A stretch of DNA of 64,000 nucleotides from Enterocloster lavalensis (GCF_902364025.1 NZ_CABJCG010000027.1:1-64000); one strand, 5' to 3'; positions 1-9,085 are shown, counted from the first letter of the stretch. A program made the numbers and translations. Notes: generated by a model not told the origin, from the sequence alone.

Positions 1-50
1 ACGCACGGTGGTGTGAGAGGACGGGAGCTAATCACTCCCTCCTACTCGAT
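1..50 (+). mobile_element. 3' end of a group II intron (domain V right strand and domain VI)
   Basis: The first bases (acgcacggtg) look like the right strand of a domain V hairpin. A domain VI-like stem follows: GAGGACGGGAG pairs with CTCCCTCCTACTC across a short loop, with an unpaired A in the CCTACTC arm as expected for the branch point. The end, CTACTCGAT, is typical of bacterial group II introns. The intron body and any reverse transcriptase would lie upstream, outside the window. It ends about 57 bp before the next start codon, so it sits in or replaces that gene's leader. This rests on pattern recognition; the diagnostic left strand of domain V is not visible. Confidence 0.7.
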
Positions 51-106
51 TTAAGATTGAAACGATACAATTTTTGGAGTACAATGTCCGTAGAGGAGGG
101 AAGAAA

Positions 107-2278
107 ATGGCGACGATAAAAGATATAGCGGCGTTGGCCGGGGTTTCCCACGGAACGGTGTCCAATGTATTAAACGGAAGAGGAAATGTCAGTGTGGAGA
201 AGATCACGCTGGTGGAGAATGCGGCCAGGCAGCTGGGCTACACCATCAACGCCCAGGCCCGCCAGCTACGGAAGGGAACTTCCAGACGGGTGGGGGTGAT
301 TGTGCCGCGGATCGGTATCAAGCGGTATCAGGACCTGTACCTGGGGATCGAGCAGGAGTTAAAGGGCCAGGGGTATGAGGTGGACCTTCATTATACCAAC
401 GACCTGACCCACTGCGAGGAGAAGATACTGGAGGACGTGGAGGCCACCAACCCCATTGCCGTGGTGCTGGTTAGTGCCTTTAGCGGGGAAGTCCGGGGAC
501 TGCGCGGGGACGGCAGGCTGATTCTGGCGGAGCGTTGTGTGGAAAAGATGCCGGAGGACGCTGTGTACTGTGGATTCCACTACGGCCTGGCGGGGCGGGA
601 GATGGCGAAGCGCTGCCTGGCGGACGGGCACAGGAACGCGGCGGTATTTGCGGGGAATATGAAATATTCCAATAACAGCCGGTTTGTGAAGGGGGTGCAG
701 GAGGTGTTTGCGGCGGAGGGTGGAAGCGTCCGCATTTTTTCCTCGGACGAGTCCCTGCAATTCCACACGGCCTTTGAGCTGCTCACGGACCGGGAGGAAT
801 TTGACGCGGTGATCGCCTCGGACCCGGAAGCGCCTGCCTGTTTAGCGGCCGCGGCCTCCTACCGGGGCCAGACCTCCTTGCCGGAAGTCTATGCGGTTGC
901 GGGCAAGGAGCTGCGTCCATTTTCCGGCGCGGTCCCTTATGAGCTGAATTACCGGCTCTGCGGCCGCCGCATCGGGAAATACATCGGGGGCCTGGAGCCG
1001 GGAACGGCGGATGAATCCCTGCTGCGCCTGGAAAACGACGGGTTTCACCACTGTTCGGTAAAGGTCTGCGCCGGGGCGGAGGACTTGAAGCTGCTCATGC
1101 TTTCCGGCCCCACCTGCAAGGCGCTGGAACAGCTGCTGCCCCAATTTACGGAAAAGACCGGGATACCGGTCAGGCTGATGGAGGCGGGCTACGACGAGCT
1201 GTACCGGACGGTCAAAATGTGCGCCCAGTCCTCGCCTTACGACCTGATCCGCCTGGACATGGCCTGGATGTCGGAGCTGGGGGAAGCGCTGTTTTCGCCT
1301 TTGCCGGAGGAAGAGGGATGGTTGCGGGAGATCATGGGGAATTTCTCCGCCAGCCTGGGCGACGACTATTACCGGGTGGGGGACAAGTGCCTGGCCCTGC
1401 CTTTTGACCCCAGCGTGCAGATTTTGTATTACCGGAAGGACTTGTTCGAGGACGCCAGAATCCGCCGGGAATATTATGAGGTCTGTAAAAAGCAGCTGAA
1501 GGTGCCGGAGACATTTGCAGAGTACGACGAGATCGCCAGGTTCTTTACCAGGCGGTTTCACAAGAATTCGCCGGTGGACTACGGAACCTCCCTGGTGTTC
1601 GGAAGTTCCATTGTGGCGGCCTCGGATTACCTGCCACGGCTGAGGGCCGAGGGCGGCATGGAGGTGGGGCCGGACGGCCGCGTGAAGCTGCGGGAGAAGC
1701 AGGCGGTCCGGGCGCTGCGCAGCTACCGGGACGCTTTTCTCAACACGGACCGGGAGACCAATTCCTGGTGGCGCAGGGCCATGGAGGCATTTTCCGACGG
1801 CCTGGTGGCCATGAACATCGTGTTCGCCAACTACGCCTCCATCATGCTTCACAGCAAGAAATCCGAGGTGATCGGAAAGATCGGCTTCGCCCCGGTTCCC
1901 GGAGGCCGCCCGCTGCTGGGCGGCGGCGTATTGGGGATTTCCAGGGATTCCCGGAAAATGGATGCCTGCCGGGAATTCTTAAAATGGGTGTACGACGAGA
2001 AAACCGCCGCGACCATCACCTGTCTGGGCGGCTATATTAATCACCGGAAGCTGACGGAAAACATGGAGCTTTTGGAGCTTTACCCCTGGCTGGAAGGGAT
2101 GGAGGACGCATTCGCCGCAGGCTGGCGGCGGGAGACGGAGCGCCTGTCCCCGGGCTTCAACGAGTTTGCCTTCGAGGATATTCTGGGCAACGCGGTGCGG
2201 GCGGCCGTCTCCGGCATCATGACGCCGGAGGAAGCGGTGAAGGCCGCCGTAGAGCGCTGCAGCCGGGAACTGTACTAA
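107..2278 (+). CDS. LacI-family regulator fused to an ABC solute-binding domain
   Basis: A 723-residue protein with three parts. Residues 1-60 are a LacI helix-turn-helix and hinge (IKDIAALAGVSHGTVSNVLNG). Residues about 60-325 are a LacI/periplasmic-binding-like sensor. Residues about 340-715 resemble an extracellular solute-binding protein of the sugar type (YYRKDLF, LPFDPSVQ, a C-terminal EFLKWVYDEKTA). There is no signal peptide or membrane segment, so the binding domain should be cytoplasmic. The usual LacI length is near 340, so this is a clear fusion. ATG 107 is preferred to the in-frame TTG at 74 because of GAGGAGGG at 94-100. The next operon encodes a solute-binding protein and permeases, its likely target. 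Ligand unknown. Confidence 0.85.
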   Translation: MATIKDIAALAGVSHGTVSNVLNGRGNVSVEKITLVENAARQLGYTINAQARQLRKGTSRRVGVIVPRIGIKRYQDLYLGIEQELKGQGYEVDLHYTNDLTHCEEKILEDVEATNPIAVVLVSAFSGEVRGLRGDGRLILAERCVEKMPEDAVYCGFHYGLAGREMAKRCLADGHRNAAVFAGNMKYSNNSRFVKGVQEVFAAEGGSVRIFSSDESLQFHTAFELLTDREEFDAVIASDPEAPACLAAAASYRGQTSLPEVYAVAGKELRPFSGAVPYELNYRLCGRRIGKYIGGLEPGTADESLLRLENDGFHHCSVKVCAGAEDLKLLMLSGPTCKALEQLLPQFTEKTGIPVRLMEAGYDELYRTVKMCAQSSPYDLIRLDMAWMSELGEALFSPLPEEEGWLREIMGNFSASLGDDYYRVGDKCLALPFDPSVQILYYRKDLFEDARIRREYYEVCKKQLKVPETFAEYDEIARFFTRRFHKNSPVDYGTSLVFGSSIVAASDYLPRLRAEGGMEVGPDGRVKLREKQAVRALRSYRDAFLNTDRETNSWWRRAMEAFSDGLVAMNIVFANYASIMLHSKKSEVIGKIGFAPVPGGRPLLGGGVLGISRDSRKMDACREFLKWVYDEKTAATITCLGGYINHRKLTENMELLELYPWLEGMEDAFAAGWRRETERLSPGFNEFAFEDILGNAVRAAVSGIMTPEEAVKAAVERCSRELY

Positions 2279-2421
2279 GAAACCGGCTGCGGGAACATGC
2301 GGTGTGGATTGAAATAATACCAGCAAGGTTACGGATATGAGCGGTATGTTGGCGGGCCTTCAGACGCTCTGTCGTGGAAACAGAAATTAAAACGAAATTG
2401 CAAATGGATCAATGAAACATG

Positions 2422-2492
2422 AAAAGCGCCGCGGCGCGGACTGTGCGGGGAGGCTGATACCTGGGACGCAGGACGGGCAGCGGCGCTTTTTT
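2422..2492 (+). terminator. Rho-independent terminator after the LacI-fusion gene
   Basis: AAAAGCGCCGC (2422-2432) pairs with GCGGCGCTTTT (2480-2490), and the T run continues to 2492. The loop is long (about 47 nt) and GC-rich, so inner pairing is likely. The 438-base gap between genes (2279-2716) holds this terminator and the promoter at 2655-2683. I see no gene in the gap. Confidence 0.7.
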
Positions 2493-2654
2493 GTCGCTCT
2501 GGCAAGGCCGGATGGCTGAAATGTTTTGAATAATAGAACGTACCAAATAGAGTAAAAACATTCAAACCCATATATTTTCCATGTAATTGTGAAAAACATG
2601 CAAAAACACTGGGGGATTTGTCCAACTGTCTGGGAAAATATTTTTGAATAAATA

Positions 2655-2683
2655 TTGACACGTTCCAATAAATGTTCTATACT
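2655..2683 (+). promoter_or_regulatory. Sigma-A promoter of the glycerophosphodiesterase/ABC operon, with a possible LacI half-site
   Basis: A perfect -35 TTGACA (2655-2660) and a -10 TATACT (2678-2683) are separated by 17 bp, about 34 bp before the first ATG. ACGTTC at 2660-2665 overlaps the -35, and its reverse complement GAACGT occurs at 2536-2541. LacI-family operators commonly have a central CG, so this pair may be where the upstream LacI fusion binds. The promoter is strongly supported; the operator is inference. Confidence 0.75.
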
Positions 2684-2716
2684 GAGTTCAGAGAGAACAT
2701 TAAGGAGGAAATTTAT

Positions 2717-3511
2717 ATGGAGAGAAGGGTAATGATCGCAGCCCACCGGGGAACGTCCGGCGCGAACATTATACAGAATACCATCGGGGCCTATGAGAAC
2801 GCTCTGCTCCACGGGGCGGATATTCTGGAGCTGGATGTGATTCAGACTGTAGACGGGGATTTCTTCACCTTCCACAACGGCCAGGAGCCGGGGCTTGTGG
2901 GCGCGGATCAGGATATCCGCACCATGACCACGGAGCAGGTAAGGAATCTGCGGTTCTTCAACGGGATGCAGGAGCGGGTGAAGGAACCGGTGAATTCCTT
3001 TGACGACGTGCTGGAACATTTCAAGGGGAAGAACTGCCTGATCAACGTGGACCGGAGCTGGTTTTACTGGCGGGACGTGATCCGCGCCATCAACCGCCAC
3101 GGGATGAAGGACCAGATCATTTTAAAGAGCCACGCCGCGGATGAGGAGTTAAAAATTCTGGCAGAGGAGGGACCGGACATCATGTACCTGCCCATTCTGC
3201 GGGACCCCGCCGTCCTGGACCGGGTGAGGCGTTACAAGGTCAATCTCTACGGCGCGGAGGTGATTTTCGAGACCGAGGACCATGTGTTCTGTTCCGGGGA
3301 ATTTATTGAGGGTATGCACCGGGATCAGAAGAAGCTGTGGGTCAACGCCCTCACCCTGGACGACACCACGAAGCTGACCGCGGGACACGACGACAACAGC
3401 GCTATTTTGCAGGATATGGATCAGGCGTGGGGATGGCTGATCGACAAGGGCTACGATATCATTCAGACGGATTGGCCGCTGCTGCTGAAAACATACATAA
3501 ATGGGAGGTAG
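2717..3511 (+). CDS. Glycerophosphodiester phosphodiesterase family protein
   Basis: 264 residues with the GDPD barrel signature: HRG (His10) near the N-terminus, ELD (38-40) as metal ligands and HNG (His53) as second catalytic histidine. The family cleaves glycerophosphodiesters to glycerol-3-phosphate and an alcohol. No signal peptide is seen, so it should act in the cytoplasm on imported substrate. The start at 2717 has AAGGAGG at 2702-2708. The canonical PENT motif is changed to QNT, and the middle of the protein is diverged, so the substrate may differ. It is the first gene of an operon with a binding protein and two permeases. Confidence 0.85.
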   Translation: MERRVMIAAHRGTSGANIIQNTIGAYENALLHGADILELDVIQTVDGDFFTFHNGQEPGLVGADQDIRTMTTEQVRNLRFFNGMQERVKEPVNSFDDVLEHFKGKNCLINVDRSWFYWRDVIRAINRHGMKDQIILKSHAADEELKILAEEGPDIMYLPILRDPAVLDRVRRYKVNLYGAEVIFETEDHVFCSGEFIEGMHRDQKKLWVNALTLDDTTKLTAGHDDNSAILQDMDQAWGWLIDKGYDIIQTDWPLLLKTYINGR

Positions 3512-3517
3512 ATTACG

Positions 3518-4816
3518 ATGAGAAAATGGATTGCCGCACTTTTGATTGGAACGATGGTACTGACCGCGGGCTGCGGACAGAAGGGGGCGGATCAGGGCGC
3601 TGCCGGGGGAGCGGAACAGGGCGCATCACAGGCCGCGCCCGGGGGTTCCCAGAGCGGGCCGGTGACCATCAATTACTATGGAAGGCCCGACGACAACCAG
3701 GTGGAGTCCACCATTATCAAGGCGTTTGAGGACTCCCACCCGGACATCAAGGTGAATTACGTGGAGCTGCCCGACTCTTCCAACGACCGCTTAAAGACCA
3801 TCAACACGGTGCTTCAGGCCGGTGACGCCTCCATCGACGTGTTCGCCGGGGATGTGGTGTGGCCGCCTATCTTCGCCTCAGCGGGCTGGGTGATCCCATT
3901 TGACGAGTACATTGCGGAGGGAGAGCTGGACGACTACCTGCCGGGGCCGCTGAGCGCCTTCCAGATTCAGGGAAAGACCTATGGCCTGCCCTTCATGGCG
4001 GACGCGGGCGCCCTGTATTACCGGAAGGACCTGCTGGACAAGTATGGCAAGGAGGTTCCGGGGACCTGGGCGGAACTGGTTGCCACGGCCAAGGAGATCG
4101 TGGAGCAGGAGGGCAACCCGGATTTGAAGGGATTTGTCTCCTATTGGAAGCAGAACGAGAGCCTGACCAGCTCTATGCTGGAGATTTACTGGGAGAAGGG
4201 CGCGCGGATTATCGGGGAGGACGGCTCCTGCGTGATCGATGAGGCGCTGCTGGCGGACACGCTGGCCGAGATGAAGCAGATGATGGACGATGGCGTGACC
4301 GCGTCCGGTATTGAGACGTTCGGAACAAAAGAGGCCCGGGATGTAATGTGCGCGGGAGGCGCGGTGTTTGCCAGAGACTGGCTCAGCGGCTACGGCCCCT
4401 TCAACAACCCGGAGACCTCCCAGGTGGCGGGCAAGGTGGAGATCGCGCCGCTTCCCAGCTACGGCTGTCTGGGCGGCTGGGGCGTGATGGTGTCCAATTA
4501 TTCAAAGAACAAGCCCCAGGCGGTGGAGTTCGCCAAGTTCCGGGCCAATTACGAGAGCCAGGTGACCGCGTTGGAGCTGGTGGATATCAAGCCCACCTTT
4601 AAGAGCGCCTACGAGGATGCGGCGCTGCTGGAGAAAAAGCCCGAGCTGCCCGGATATCTCCCCGCTCTGGAACAGTCCAGACCCAGGCCCCAGTCCCCGT
4701 TCTACGCCGAGATTTCGGGTATCATGCAGTTGGAGATCCACAGCGTGATCACGGGTATGAGCAGCCCGGAGGACAGCGCGAAAAAGATCGTGGAGCAGGT
4801 AAACCAGATATTCTAA
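3518..4816 (+). CDS. ABC transporter substrate-binding lipoprotein, carbohydrate/glycerophosphate type
   Basis: 432 residues. The N-terminal signal ends in a lipobox (LTAGC), followed by a Gly/Ala/Gln-rich linker to about residue 50 and a family 1 solute-binding fold (YYGRPDDNQVESTIIKAFE, YGLPFMADAGALYYRKDLL). It would be lipid-anchored outside the membrane and deliver substrate to the two permeases directly downstream. With a GDPD gene in front, glycerophosphodiesters or glycerol-3-phosphate (UgpB-like) are reasonable ligands. Other oligosaccharides are equally possible from sequence alone. Start ATG 3518 lies shortly after GGGAGG. Confidence 0.9.
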   Translation: MRKWIAALLIGTMVLTAGCGQKGADQGAAGGAEQGASQAAPGGSQSGPVTINYYGRPDDNQVESTIIKAFEDSHPDIKVNYVELPDSSNDRLKTINTVLQAGDASIDVFAGDVVWPPIFASAGWVIPFDEYIAEGELDDYLPGPLSAFQIQGKTYGLPFMADAGALYYRKDLLDKYGKEVPGTWAELVATAKEIVEQEGNPDLKGFVSYWKQNESLTSSMLEIYWEKGARIIGEDGSCVIDEALLADTLAEMKQMMDDGVTASGIETFGTKEARDVMCAGGAVFARDWLSGYGPFNNPETSQVAGKVEIAPLPSYGCLGGWGVMVSNYSKNKPQAVEFAKFRANYESQVTALELVDIKPTFKSAYEDAALLEKKPELPGYLPALEQSRPRPQSPFYAEISGIMQLEIHSVITGMSSPEDSAKKIVEQVNQIF

Positions 4817-4840
4817 CAGTGAAAAGTAAAGGAGAAGAGA

Positions 4841-5719
4841 ATGGAGCGAAAAAGCGTCAGAACCGGATACCTCCTGCTTCTGCCCAGCGTCATCCTGATT
4901 GCGGCCCTGATCGTGTATCCGGCGGTCAACACCATTTACCAGAGCTTTTTTGATATCAGGACGCAGACGGCTGCGCTGGGGCCCAAATTTGTGGGGATGA
5001 AGAATTATATCAGAGCGTTCCACGACGAGCATTTCTGGGACACCATGTGGTGGACCGTTGCGTTTACGGGCGTTTCCGTGTTCATCGAGCTGGTCATCGG
5101 CCTGGGCCTGGCCCTGGTGATGAAGAAAAATATACCCGGCCAGGGCATTATCCGCACGGCGATTCTGGTGCCCTGGGCCATTCCCACCGTGGTGAGCGGC
5201 ATTATCTGGACGCAGTTCTTCTCGCAGAACGGTCTGGTCAATTACATCATGCAGGTTATGAATCTGGCAAAAGAGCCGCTCAACTGGCTGGGAAATGAAT
5301 GGCTGGCGCGGCTGTCCATTCTGGTGGCGGACATCTGGAAGAATACGCCCTACATGTCCTTACTTCTGCTGTCCGGCCTGCTGACCATTTCAACGGATTA
5401 CTACGAGGCGGCCCAGCTGGACGGAGCGGGGAAATGGCAGCAGTTCAAGTGCATTACCCTGCCCCTGATTAAGTCCACCATGTCGGTGACCGTGCTGTTC
5501 CGGATCATTTCCGCCATGCGGGTGTACGACCTGATCGTGGCCATGACAGGGGGAGGCCCGGCGGGACGGACGGAAACCGTGTCCATGTATGCGGTGAACA
5601 CGTATTTTACCTACGGAAATACGGGCTACGGGGCCACGCTGTCCGTGCTGATGCTCCTGTTGTCCGTGGTGATCAGCCTGTTTTTCGTGGACAGCCTGAA
5701 GACGAGGGGGAGTGTTTAA
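4841..5719 (+). CDS. ABC sugar-type permease (MalF/UgpA-like)
   Basis: 292 residues with six hydrophobic segments, the first at about residues 10-30. The cytoplasmic EAA loop is present (YYEAAQLDGAGKWQQFKCITLPL), which docks the ATPase. It forms the heterodimeric channel with the next gene, whose ATG begins on the base after this stop codon, so the two are probably translationally coupled. No ATP-binding subunit is encoded in the operon; a shared MsmX/UgpC-type ATPase elsewhere would be needed, as is common in Firmicutes. Confidence 0.9.
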   Translation: MERKSVRTGYLLLLPSVILIAALIVYPAVNTIYQSFFDIRTQTAALGPKFVGMKNYIRAFHDEHFWDTMWWTVAFTGVSVFIELVIGLGLALVMKKNIPGQGIIRTAILVPWAIPTVVSGIIWTQFFSQNGLVNYIMQVMNLAKEPLNWLGNEWLARLSILVADIWKNTPYMSLLLLSGLLTISTDYYEAAQLDGAGKWQQFKCITLPLIKSTMSVTVLFRIISAMRVYDLIVAMTGGGPAGRTETVSMYAVNTYFTYGNTGYGATLSVLMLLLSVVISLFFVDSLKTRGSV

Positions 5720-6556
5720 ATGGATCAGAAATTGACGGGAAGAAAACGGGTCTTGTATCTGCTGTTTGTGACGGTGTTCCTGTTTGTGATGGTGTCGCCC
5801 ATGCTTTATATGATCTCGGCCTCCTTTATGCCGGAGTCGGATTTGAATCATATTCCTCCGCGGATTCTGCCCTCGGCGGGGACCATTAAAAACTATGTGG
5901 CGGCGTTTGTGCAGCAGCCGCTTCTGCGGTACGTGTTCAACAGCTTTGTGATCACGATTATCGCGGTTGTGATCTGTATTACGGCGGGCTGTATGGCCTC
6001 CTATGCGCTGACCAGGACCAATATCCGGTTTAAGACGGTGTTTTTGCTGTTTGTGCTCACGATTTCGCTGCTGCCGACCATCACGCTGATCAATCCGATT
6101 TTCAAGATGTACAGCAAGCTGGGGCTTTTGAATACACACATTGGCCTGGCTCTCATCGTGTCGGTGCTGGACCTGCCCATGACGATCTGGTTTCTGACGG
6201 CGGTGTTTAAGGGCATACCCGTGTCCTTTGAGGAGAGCGCCAAGCTGGATGGGGCCAATATGTTTCAGATGTTCTTCTATATTATACTGCCGTTACTCAA
6301 GGCGAGCATTTTCTCGATCAGCATTCTGGTGTTTATCGGGGCGTGGAACCGCTTCCTGCTGTCCCAGGTGCTGAACCAGTATGAGCAGTACCGGACCGTG
6401 GTGGTGGGATTGACGCTGTATCAGACGACCCATACCATTCCCTTTGGGGTGGTGGCCGCGGCGGGAATGATTACGGTGCTGCCGCTGATGGCCATGGTGC
6501 TGGTGTTCCAGAAGAATATTTTGGGCGGGATTATGGAAGGCGGCGTGAAGGAGTAG
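5720..6556 (+). CDS. ABC sugar-type permease (MalG/UgpE-like)
   Basis: 278 residues, six predicted membrane segments and the EAA loop FEESAKLDGANMFQMFFYIILPL. It is the second half of the importer channel. It directly abuts the preceding permease gene and is followed by a terminator at 6581-6625, which closes the operon. Family assignment is firm; the transported compound is inferred only from the GDPD and binding-protein neighbours. Confidence 0.9.
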   Translation: MDQKLTGRKRVLYLLFVTVFLFVMVSPMLYMISASFMPESDLNHIPPRILPSAGTIKNYVAAFVQQPLLRYVFNSFVITIIAVVICITAGCMASYALTRTNIRFKTVFLLFVLTISLLPTITLINPIFKMYSKLGLLNTHIGLALIVSVLDLPMTIWFLTAVFKGIPVSFEESAKLDGANMFQMFFYIILPLLKASIFSISILVFIGAWNRFLLSQVLNQYEQYRTVVVGLTLYQTTHTIPFGVVAAAGMITVLPLMAMVLVFQKNILGGIMEGGVKE

Positions 6557-6580
6557 GCTTTTGAAAAATGGAAATATGGG

Positions 6581-6625
6581 GCGAGTCGTACCGCGGGAGG
6601 GGAAGCGGGGCGGCTCGCTTTTTTT
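6581..6625 (+). terminator. Rho-independent terminator of the GDPD/ABC operon
   Basis: GCGAGTCG (6581-6588) pairs, with one T-G wobble, with CGGCTCGC (6611-6618). Seven T residues follow. Confidence 0.75.
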
Positions 6626-6675
6626 GATTTGATTGCAGTGGACCGGTTGGAAGGGAAACATGGAAGTGAAAATAA

Positions 6676-6713
6676 TTATAGATGAAAATATAATATATCT
6701 ATAAATATATAGA
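6676..6713. promoter_or_regulatory. AT-rich overlapping palindromes before the DUF2087 regulator
   Basis: TTATAGAT (6676-6683) is mirrored by ATCTATAA (6697-6704). A second pair, TCTATA (6698-6703) and TATAGA (6708-6713), overlaps it. They lie 45-80 bp before the start of a helix-turn-helix regulator, in a region that also offers TATAAT-like -10 sequences. An autoregulatory operator is plausible, but in such AT-rich DNA chance palindromes are common. Confidence 0.35.
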
Positions 6714-6758
6714 CAAAATATTTAAAAGGTGATATTATGAGGGAAAGGAGGGACATAT

Positions 6759-7511
6759 ATGATTTGGAATTATGCATTGGAAGAGATTATCAGCGGGCAT
6801 GCGGATGAAGGCGAACAGTTCGTATGCGTGGCCTGTGGGAGATGTTTTGAGAAAGGCAGGATTTATGAGCTGGACGGGGAACTATTTGACGCCTGGGGGG
6901 CGGTTCGGCAGCATGTTTTGAGGGAGCATGGGTCCATGGCGGAGTTTTTGGTGGACCGGGAGCCAGGCGTGATCGGGGTGACGGAGGTGCAGAGGCAGAT
7001 TTTGAAGCTGATTCTGGAGGGAAAGTCAGATAAGGAGATCAGCGCTGCCGCGGGGATCGCGCTGTCCACGGTGCGGAATCACCGATTCAATCTCCGGGAG
7101 AAGGAGAAGCAGGCCAAAATGTTCCTGGCGCTGATGGGCGCGCTGGAGCGGGAGACGAAGCGGGGGATCGGGAAGAGCGACACGGGCTCCATCGAGGAGG
7201 TTCCGGCTTCGGCCGCTATGGTTGACGCGCGGTTTAATATTACGGATCAGGAGACGGAAAAGACGCTAGCCGCCTATCTGGATGAAAATGGGGCGATCCG
7301 TCAATTTCCGGCCAGGGCAAAGAAGAAAATCATTGTGATGAAGGAAGTAATTAAAAATTTTAAGAAGGACGCCGTTTATACAGAGACGGAGGTCAACCGG
7401 ATTTTAAAACGGATTTACGAGGAGGACTATCCGTCCCTGCGAAGGGCGCTGATTGAGTATGGATTTATGGAACGGACGGCGGACGGCAGCGTTTACCGGG
7501 TGAGAGAGTAG
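6759..7511 (+). CDS. LuxR-type HTH transcriptional regulator with DUF2087
   Basis: 250 residues. The N-terminal 60 residues include a CxxC pair (VCVACGRCFE) that could bind a metal. A LuxR/GerE-type helix-turn-helix spans about residues 72-125 (QRQILKLILEGKSDKEISAA, STVRNH). The C-terminal 80 residues match DUF2087 (FPARAKKKIIVMKEVI, then SLRRALIEYGFMERTADGS), a winged-helix-like module. No receiver domain is present, so it is not a standard response regulator. It is transcribed alone, with a terminator on each side. Target and signal are unknown. Confidence 0.85.
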   Translation: MIWNYALEEIISGHADEGEQFVCVACGRCFEKGRIYELDGELFDAWGAVRQHVLREHGSMAEFLVDREPGVIGVTEVQRQILKLILEGKSDKEISAAAGIALSTVRNHRFNLREKEKQAKMFLALMGALERETKRGIGKSDTGSIEEVPASAAMVDARFNITDQETEKTLAAYLDENGAIRQFPARAKKKIIVMKEVIKNFKKDAVYTETEVNRILKRIYEEDYPSLRRALIEYGFMERTADGSVYRVRE

Positions 7512-7517
7512 GACGGG

Positions 7518-7561
7518 AGAGCCGGGCCGGTGACAGGGAGGTCATGGGGCCCGGCTCTTTG
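7518..7561. terminator. Strong hairpin terminator between convergent genes
   Basis: AGAGCCGGGCC (7518-7528) pairs perfectly with GGCCCGGCTCT (7548-7558), with a short T run on the plus strand. It lies between the regulator ending at 7511 and the convergent lipoprotein gene ending at 7607, so it may serve both. Confidence 0.75.
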
Positions 7562-7606
7562 AGTGGTGGGGAATGGAAATCTGGCCTGGCGCTTTCCCTG
7601 GCCGCG

Positions 7607-9085
7607 TCAGTTTTCGTCCGGCAGGAAACCGATTTTGCGGACATTTCCGCCGTCCAAATCCATCCGGTAATAGGGATGCGGGCGGCCGCCGACGTAGACC
7701 TGGAGAATGATCTCGTCGCCGGTGATTTCGCAGCTCATGGACAGATAGGGCAGGTATTCGTCATCTATGGTTTCGCCCGGCGCGGCAATTCGGTACTCGA
7801 ACAGCTCCTGTTTGCCGCTGCCGTCCGGGTTCATGCGAAACAGTTTTTGGGCTACGGTATCCATGGAAGGAACAGAGGTCTGGTCCGCGCCCCGGAGGTG
7901 GACGAGGGCGGTTACGTCCATAGCGTAGTAAATTTTGCCCTTATAGGCAAGGCAGGCGTCGAAGTTTGGCATCTCCTCCGTGCTCTGCGCCGCCACGGTC
8001 AGGCTTTGGCCGTATTCCTGGTAACAGGCCAGGTAGTTCGTTTCGCTGGCCGGGGTGGAAAAGGTGTAAAGGATCACATTTTCATCCCGGTAGTGAATGG
8101 CGCCGTCCAGAGGAAGCGTGATCGCGGAGCGGTCAAGGTCGATTCCGTCGGCGATTGTTATGGTTTTGACCGGGCAGTCGGTCAGCCGGTCGGGGGAGAG
8201 CCACCAGCGTTTTCCCGCCTGGACGATATCCGGCGGGGCGTCCAGGCGCACCTGATAGTCCAGGTCGAATTCATCGGAGTCCAGGTTTTCCAGATTCTCA
8301 ATGTCGCTGCGGCGTTCCCGGCGGATTCCCACGCCGGTCTCATAGTCGTCCAAAGTCTCGGAGGTGATCATAGGGCCGTAACCGTAGGTGGTATGGGATT
8401 TGGACAGATACCAGCCGCCGTCCCGGTAGGCGTAGGTGTATGCCTCCGACCACCGCCAGGCGCTTCCGCCGTAGGCGTTGGTGGTGAAGGTTGTTTCACC
8501 GGCGGCGAGGGGAACGTAGGGGTCTCCGAACACGCCGCCCTCATCCCGGGTACGGATCAGATTTTCATCCTGGAAATCCAGACGGTAGCCGCTCTCTTCG
8601 CTGCTGGCCAGGGCGAACAGAATGCGGGGCGTTTTCAGCGGAATGTCGCTGCCTTCCATCTGCAGCACGCCCACATAGTCCATCCGGCCGTCCTGATTGT
8701 AGTCCAGGGCTACGGTATCCATGAGGGCCCAGCCACCCGGGATAAAGTCCTCGGGTTGGAAACCGGTCTGGGGTAGACGGGGGACCGGAGGGGAGTCCGC
8801 GGGAGTGTTTGAGACAGGGGGCTCGGCTGAAGATGTGCCTGGGGCAGCGTCTGCGGCCGCATCCGTGGCTGGATCCGTAGCGTCATCCGGGGGTACGTCT
8901 GCGGTGGAGTCCGGGGCTGCATCTGCGACTGCCTCCGATGCTGCTGAGGCTGACGGCGTTGGGGAGGCAGTATTACCGCTGCCGGTGCCTGAGACGGCGG
9001 TGCAGCCGGAAGTGAATAGGGCCAGGCTTAGTGCGAGGGCCAAGGAGGTGCGGATGGGAGCGGTACGGTGGTGGTGATGTTTCAT
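7607..9085 (-). CDS. Putative cell-surface lipoprotein, DUF5050-like C-terminus
   Basis: 492 residues. A polyhistidine-containing N-terminus (MKHHHH) leads into a hydrophobic signal with lipobox LFTSGC. A low-complexity stretch rich in Ala, Asp, Thr and Pro (about residues 30-105) is a probable wall-spanning linker. The folded part includes calcium-binding-like repeats (DYNQDGRMDYVG) and, near the end, two WD/TolB-like motifs (RMNPDGSGKQELF, YRMDLDGGNVRKI) as in DUF5050 proteins. No enzymatic motif is recognised. It is transcribed alone. Surface location is well supported; function is unknown. Confidence 0.75.
   Translation of the reverse strand: MKHHHHRTAPIRTSLALALSLALFTSGCTAVSGTGSGNTASPTPSASAASEAVADAAPDSTADVPPDDATDPATDAAADAAPGTSSAEPPVSNTPADSPPVPRLPQTGFQPEDFIPGGWALMDTVALDYNQDGRMDYVGVLQMEGSDIPLKTPRILFALASSEESGYRLDFQDENLIRTRDEGGVFGDPYVPLAAGETTFTTNAYGGSAWRWSEAYTYAYRDGGWYLSKSHTTYGYGPMITSETLDDYETGVGIRRERRSDIENLENLDSDEFDLDYQVRLDAPPDIVQAGKRWWLSPDRLTDCPVKTITIADGIDLDRSAITLPLDGAIHYRDENVILYTFSTPASETNYLACYQEYGQSLTVAAQSTEEMPNFDACLAYKGKIYYAMDVTALVHLRGADQTSVPSMDTVAQKLFRMNPDGSGKQELFEYRIAAPGETIDDEYLPYLSMSCEITGDEIILQVYVGGRPHPYYRMDLDGGNVRKIGFLPDEN

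Noticed and set aside
842..1852. 336-codon open frame on the minus strand
   Set aside because: Antisense to the LacI-fusion gene, whose domains are clear in the plus frame.
7544..8776. 410-codon open frame on the plus strand
   Set aside because: It lies wholly opposite the lipoprotein gene (7607-9085), has no ribosome binding site, and its translation has no family features; it is a GC-driven shadow.
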